64,000 bases of DNA, taken from assembly GCA_013396995.1 (NCBI GenBank), contig VWZP01002200.1, positions 310,001-374,000 on the forward strand, written 5' to 3'. Positions within the stretch are counted from its first letter, which is position 1. Every line of letters begins with the position of its first letter. This stretch comes from Dicaeum eximium. Lineage: Eukaryota > Chordata > Aves > Passeriformes > Dicaeidae. This document shows, piece by piece, positions 60,827 to 64,000 of this stretch. The position numbers were made by a program, and so were the translations under genes. The notes beneath the pieces were generated by a model. That model saw only the letters and a program-made list of their open reading frames with translations, was not told the origin of the DNA and did no database searches.

Positions 60827-63541
60827 TCAGAAGAGTTTTAATTTTACCCAAAAGGTGTTACCAATATCAAAGCTAAAATGCTTAAGGAATGGAGAGTAAT
60901 GCTGCATTTTGAACAGTTCCACCTTTGTAGTGCTGTATATTTGGTCTCTTTAATTGGCTAATTTCAGAATAAAGCTGTTTCTGAGCAAGTGTTCTTTATC
61001 TGGTATGTTTTGATTTTTATCACTAAAAAAAAAATCATCATTAAAGGCATATTTTCTTCTCTTTTGCCTAATTATAAACAAATACATGCACAGAAAATAA
61101 ATTTCTGCACCACCCACTAACAGATATGCTTCATTTTCTGTTCAAGTGTTGTCTAACTACATTTAAAAGTTTGTGACATATTTGATCATAGCAATATCTG
61201 GGGAAAATGAGTGGCACTGATTATGCCAAGCTAATGGCAATACTAATTTTGTTGGGCTTTAGGGAAGCATTTTCTCTTGCCATACATACTTGCACCTTCT
61301 AATTCATGCAGAATTTCAGGCTGACTCTGAGCCTTTTCAGGACACAGGTAAAGCTACATTTTAAAGTGTCCATTAATTTCTTCCTATCTCTCGTGTCACA
61401 TGCAGCAGTAGCATAAGAACTCAGGAGTAAGATCATGTAGCCATCCTTTGCCATTCCCACAGTGCCAGGCCTGTTTCTTTCAGCACTTCTGACAGAATAA
61501 ACACAGGGAGAGCAGAGCTCTAGGTAGCCACCAGCTAGACTAGATTTACAAGCTGACAGTCTCCAAACACTTTGTTGCTTGCAGCATATATTGGGCTATC
61601 ACATTTAGTACCAATTAAAAAAAAACAAACCAAAACACATATTCACACCTTCACACCTTGTTTGTGGTTGGATGTCAACCAAAGTAAACACATTACTGAT
61701 TAAGCAATGGCTACAGTTGTTATCCCAGAAAGTACCTCTGTACACGTATATCTGTATCTCAGCTGTCTGTGGTGAGAGACCATTTAATCCTGAGTGACTT
61801 TTTACCCCACGAGGAGCAGCAGGCCTGTGCTGTGCAAGCAGGAGAGCTCTACCTACAGGAACAAACTGCTGATTACAAGATTTCTTTCTGTTCCTGGGAC
61901 TTGGGGGAGTTTCTCCAGGTGCATGAAGCTTTCCAATAAAACCCTCCTGCAAATCACCCTGGTGTGCTGACAGTGATATCACTTCTGTCCCTCCTCCACT
62001 GGGAGACCCATAAAAGTCCAAGGCCAGAGACTGCTGCTGAACCAACAAGCAGGAAGGATTTACAGCCGACAGTAACATCTGACCTCATCAAACTCCACTC
62101 TGGGCCATTTATCACTTTTCTGTAGGAAAGAGAAAGCATTAGGATTGAGAAGAGATCAGTGGAGACAGAAGGAAGGGAGAGAGAATCGCAGTCACTTTAG
62201 CTCCACTAAAGGTTATAGGAAAACCACCAGCAATACAGACAAGTGCCTAAATGCCCTTGAAAATCAGTGTCTTGGGAAAAAAAACCCTAGGCATTAAGTG
62301 AAATGGGTTTAAAACAAATGCTGAAATTTATCAAACAGCTGAGCAACCCCTTGTCTCTAAAGCTACACAGCACAGAAGAAGGATGCTTAGGACAAAAAGT
62401 GAGGGCATGTTCCATAGCAGGCAAGAGCACATGAAAGAGACTGCCAAAAAGCCTTTTGTGGAGTGTCTGTCACAGATAAGTTGACCAATGTGCCTTTGTC
62501 CTGGGAGACAGGGCAGGCAGAGCCTTGCAGGTGCAGTCAGCACAGGAAAACCTGTCCTGTCCCTGTCTCAGTCTCATTGTCCTGGTGGCAGAGAGGACCC
62601 AGCAGAGACCCCAGTGAGGAGTTGCCTCCAATACAGAGTTTGAGCCTCTGACCTGCTGGCACATAACACATTCAGACAGCACACACTGCCAGGGTGGCTG
62701 GCTCTGGGTGGGCAGGAAACAACCGAGCGCCTGCGCTGGACAGACCACAGACTGGTGAAAGAGAGAAACTGCAAGGGAAAACCAGTGGGACAGTTGGACT
62801 GTGCCCTGCAAGAGGCATAGGACAGAGAGATCTTAAAGGAACAGCTTGGAGAAAGTCAATCAGTCTGATCAGCTGAGCCTTTTACTCAAATAAATGTTTT
62901 GCCAGAGGACATATCTTGGCATTTGCCCCATCTGTGATGGCTGCACCTTGGCTACTCTTCCTCTGCTGTGTATTCTTGAAAAGCATACACAAAGAGAGCT
63001 AATGAAAGGTTCTTTAAGGATAAGAGCAGAAAATCTCTGTGTACAGGGAGCAATAAACAGAGAGCAAAGACTTAATTAAAAAAACATCCACAGGTTTTTT
63101 TTTTTAGTCTCTCATTCCAAATTTCAAGCCCTCCTCCCATTGATGCATTTGGAGAGGTGCCTAAGAAGAAAGGCCCTCCAATTCCCTACTGGCTCCTAAA
63201 AAACTCAGGTTTGTGTCTTATCAGAACAATGTGAGGCTGAGATGCACCTTCATTTTGCCTGAAGGTAACTGCTGAGAAGAGGATCTTGGGAGCACTTGCC
63301 AGCCCTCTGAACCCGTGGCATTGGCTTAATTAAAAGGGAGCTGGGACTCCAGTGGCCATTTCCACTATCAGAAGAGAGAGCTGTCCTGCATCATAGCCAC
63401 CCTGTTCTCATCATAGCAGCAATTTCTGACAAAGCAAGGTACAAACCCCCTGACATTAACAGTGGAGTCACAAGGTCTCAAAGAATCCCAAAGGTCTGAG
63501 GATGGACAAAGTTTCTATTTCACAGCTGATTCACTCAGTAA
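60827..63541. other. Non-coding single-copy DNA
   Basis: No gene recognised. The 157-codon minus frame at 61605-62078 is the longest open frame in the window but has no family resemblance. It is proline- and serine-rich in its middle and has no splice context. Confidence 0.45.
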
Positions 63542-63600
63542 TCTATAAATAAAATAATAGTAAATATAAAAATAAAATAATAATAAAAAAACATAGTAAA
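63542..63600. repeat. AT-rich (ATAAA)n-like tract
   Basis: Degenerate AATA/ATAAA units over about 60 bases, with only three G or C bases up to the CATAG near its end. Confidence 0.8.
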
Positions 63601-64000
63601 TTCATGTGTGTCAGTAACAGGCAGGAAAGATGTAAAGATTATGATTTGAGAGAGCCAGCATGGAAATGAAAAACCATGTAAAAGTGAGGCAAATATAAAC
63701 AATCAAGAACAAAGAGAATTCCCTCCCAAAAAACACTTAGAGAAAGTTATTGCTTAGGAGAGAAACATATGTCTTGTAACCACAATAAATAGTTCTCAAA
63801 GAGAATTTCAACATCTGCAGATGGAAATCTCTAACACAAGCCCAAAGATGAAGAATTGCACTCAAGCTACCAGATCCATCTTTTATTGTCTGAAATTTTA
63901 CATCGCTAGCAGATGTGTTTTAAAATCTTATTTTATCTTAATAAGGCATAATATATATGGGGCACTGAGGCACTGCAGCTATTTCTGTGGACTTTCTGCA
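63601..64000. other. Non-coding DNA at window end
   Basis: Nothing recognised; A-rich on the + strand. Confidence 0.5.

Noticed and set aside
61605..62078. Longest open frame in the window (157 codons, minus strand)
   Set aside because: No domain, repeat or family resemblance, no splice context, and the length is expected by chance in 64 kb read in six frames with alternative starts.
1..64000. tRNA, rRNA, CRISPR, plasmid, phage or bacterial operon features
   Set aside because: No cloverleaf with A and B boxes, no regular spacer-repeat array and no prokaryotic gene organisation. The sequence is vertebrate nuclear DNA.

Overview
The window is vertebrate nuclear DNA, almost certainly from a bird and probably a passerine. 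The main evidence is two CR1 LINE 3' ends. The copy at 37.71-37.87 kb still carries the conserved 3' end and the terminal ATTCTGTGAT-type tail in a form I know from passerines, and the older copy at 33.72-34.24 kb lies on the opposite strand. An avian ERVL-like solo LTR (about 35.15-35.78 kb) agrees. There is no operon structure, and no open frame longer than about 157 codons resembles a known protein. I read the window as non-coding, either intergenic or the introns of one or more large genes. No gene is identified with certainty.

Layout. 1-11.2 kb: AT-rich single-copy DNA with three microsatellite tracts, including a 19-C run next to a 14-A run. 11.28-11.58 kb: a short CpG island (about 61% GC, 21 CpG by hand count) with two strong 5' splice sites on the + strand. 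11.6-18.1 kb: single-copy DNA. 18.16-18.64 kb: a second CpG-enriched block with a duplicated strong 5' splice site. 18.6-33.7 kb: long single-copy stretch with microsatellites and one isolated exon-like segment. 31.4-37.9 kb: a cluster of transposable elements (a scrap of LTR, an old CR1, a second unnamed avian repeat block, the solo LTR, a younger CR1). 39.5-40.2 kb: two exon-like segments with stops in every frame, a possible spliced non-coding RNA. 43.1-43.7 kb: a very old CR1/L3-like relic. 44.2-48.0 kb: three exon-like segments whose phases join into one open frame, with a decayed L1-clade reverse-transcriptase fragment on the opposite strand inside the first intron. 48-64 kb: mostly single-copy DNA with another old interspersed repeat and a full match to the CTCF motif at 57.85 kb.

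At large scale the + strand has more T than A up to roughly 48 kb and more A than T beyond it. That would fit a + strand transcription unit ending near 48 kb, with no transcription or minus-strand transcription after it. The CpG islands, exon-like segments and base skew all point to a + strand transcript, but none proves one. The clearest unusual item is the L1-type reverse-transcriptase relic, because birds have almost no L1. I found no new enzymatic or defence-type system.
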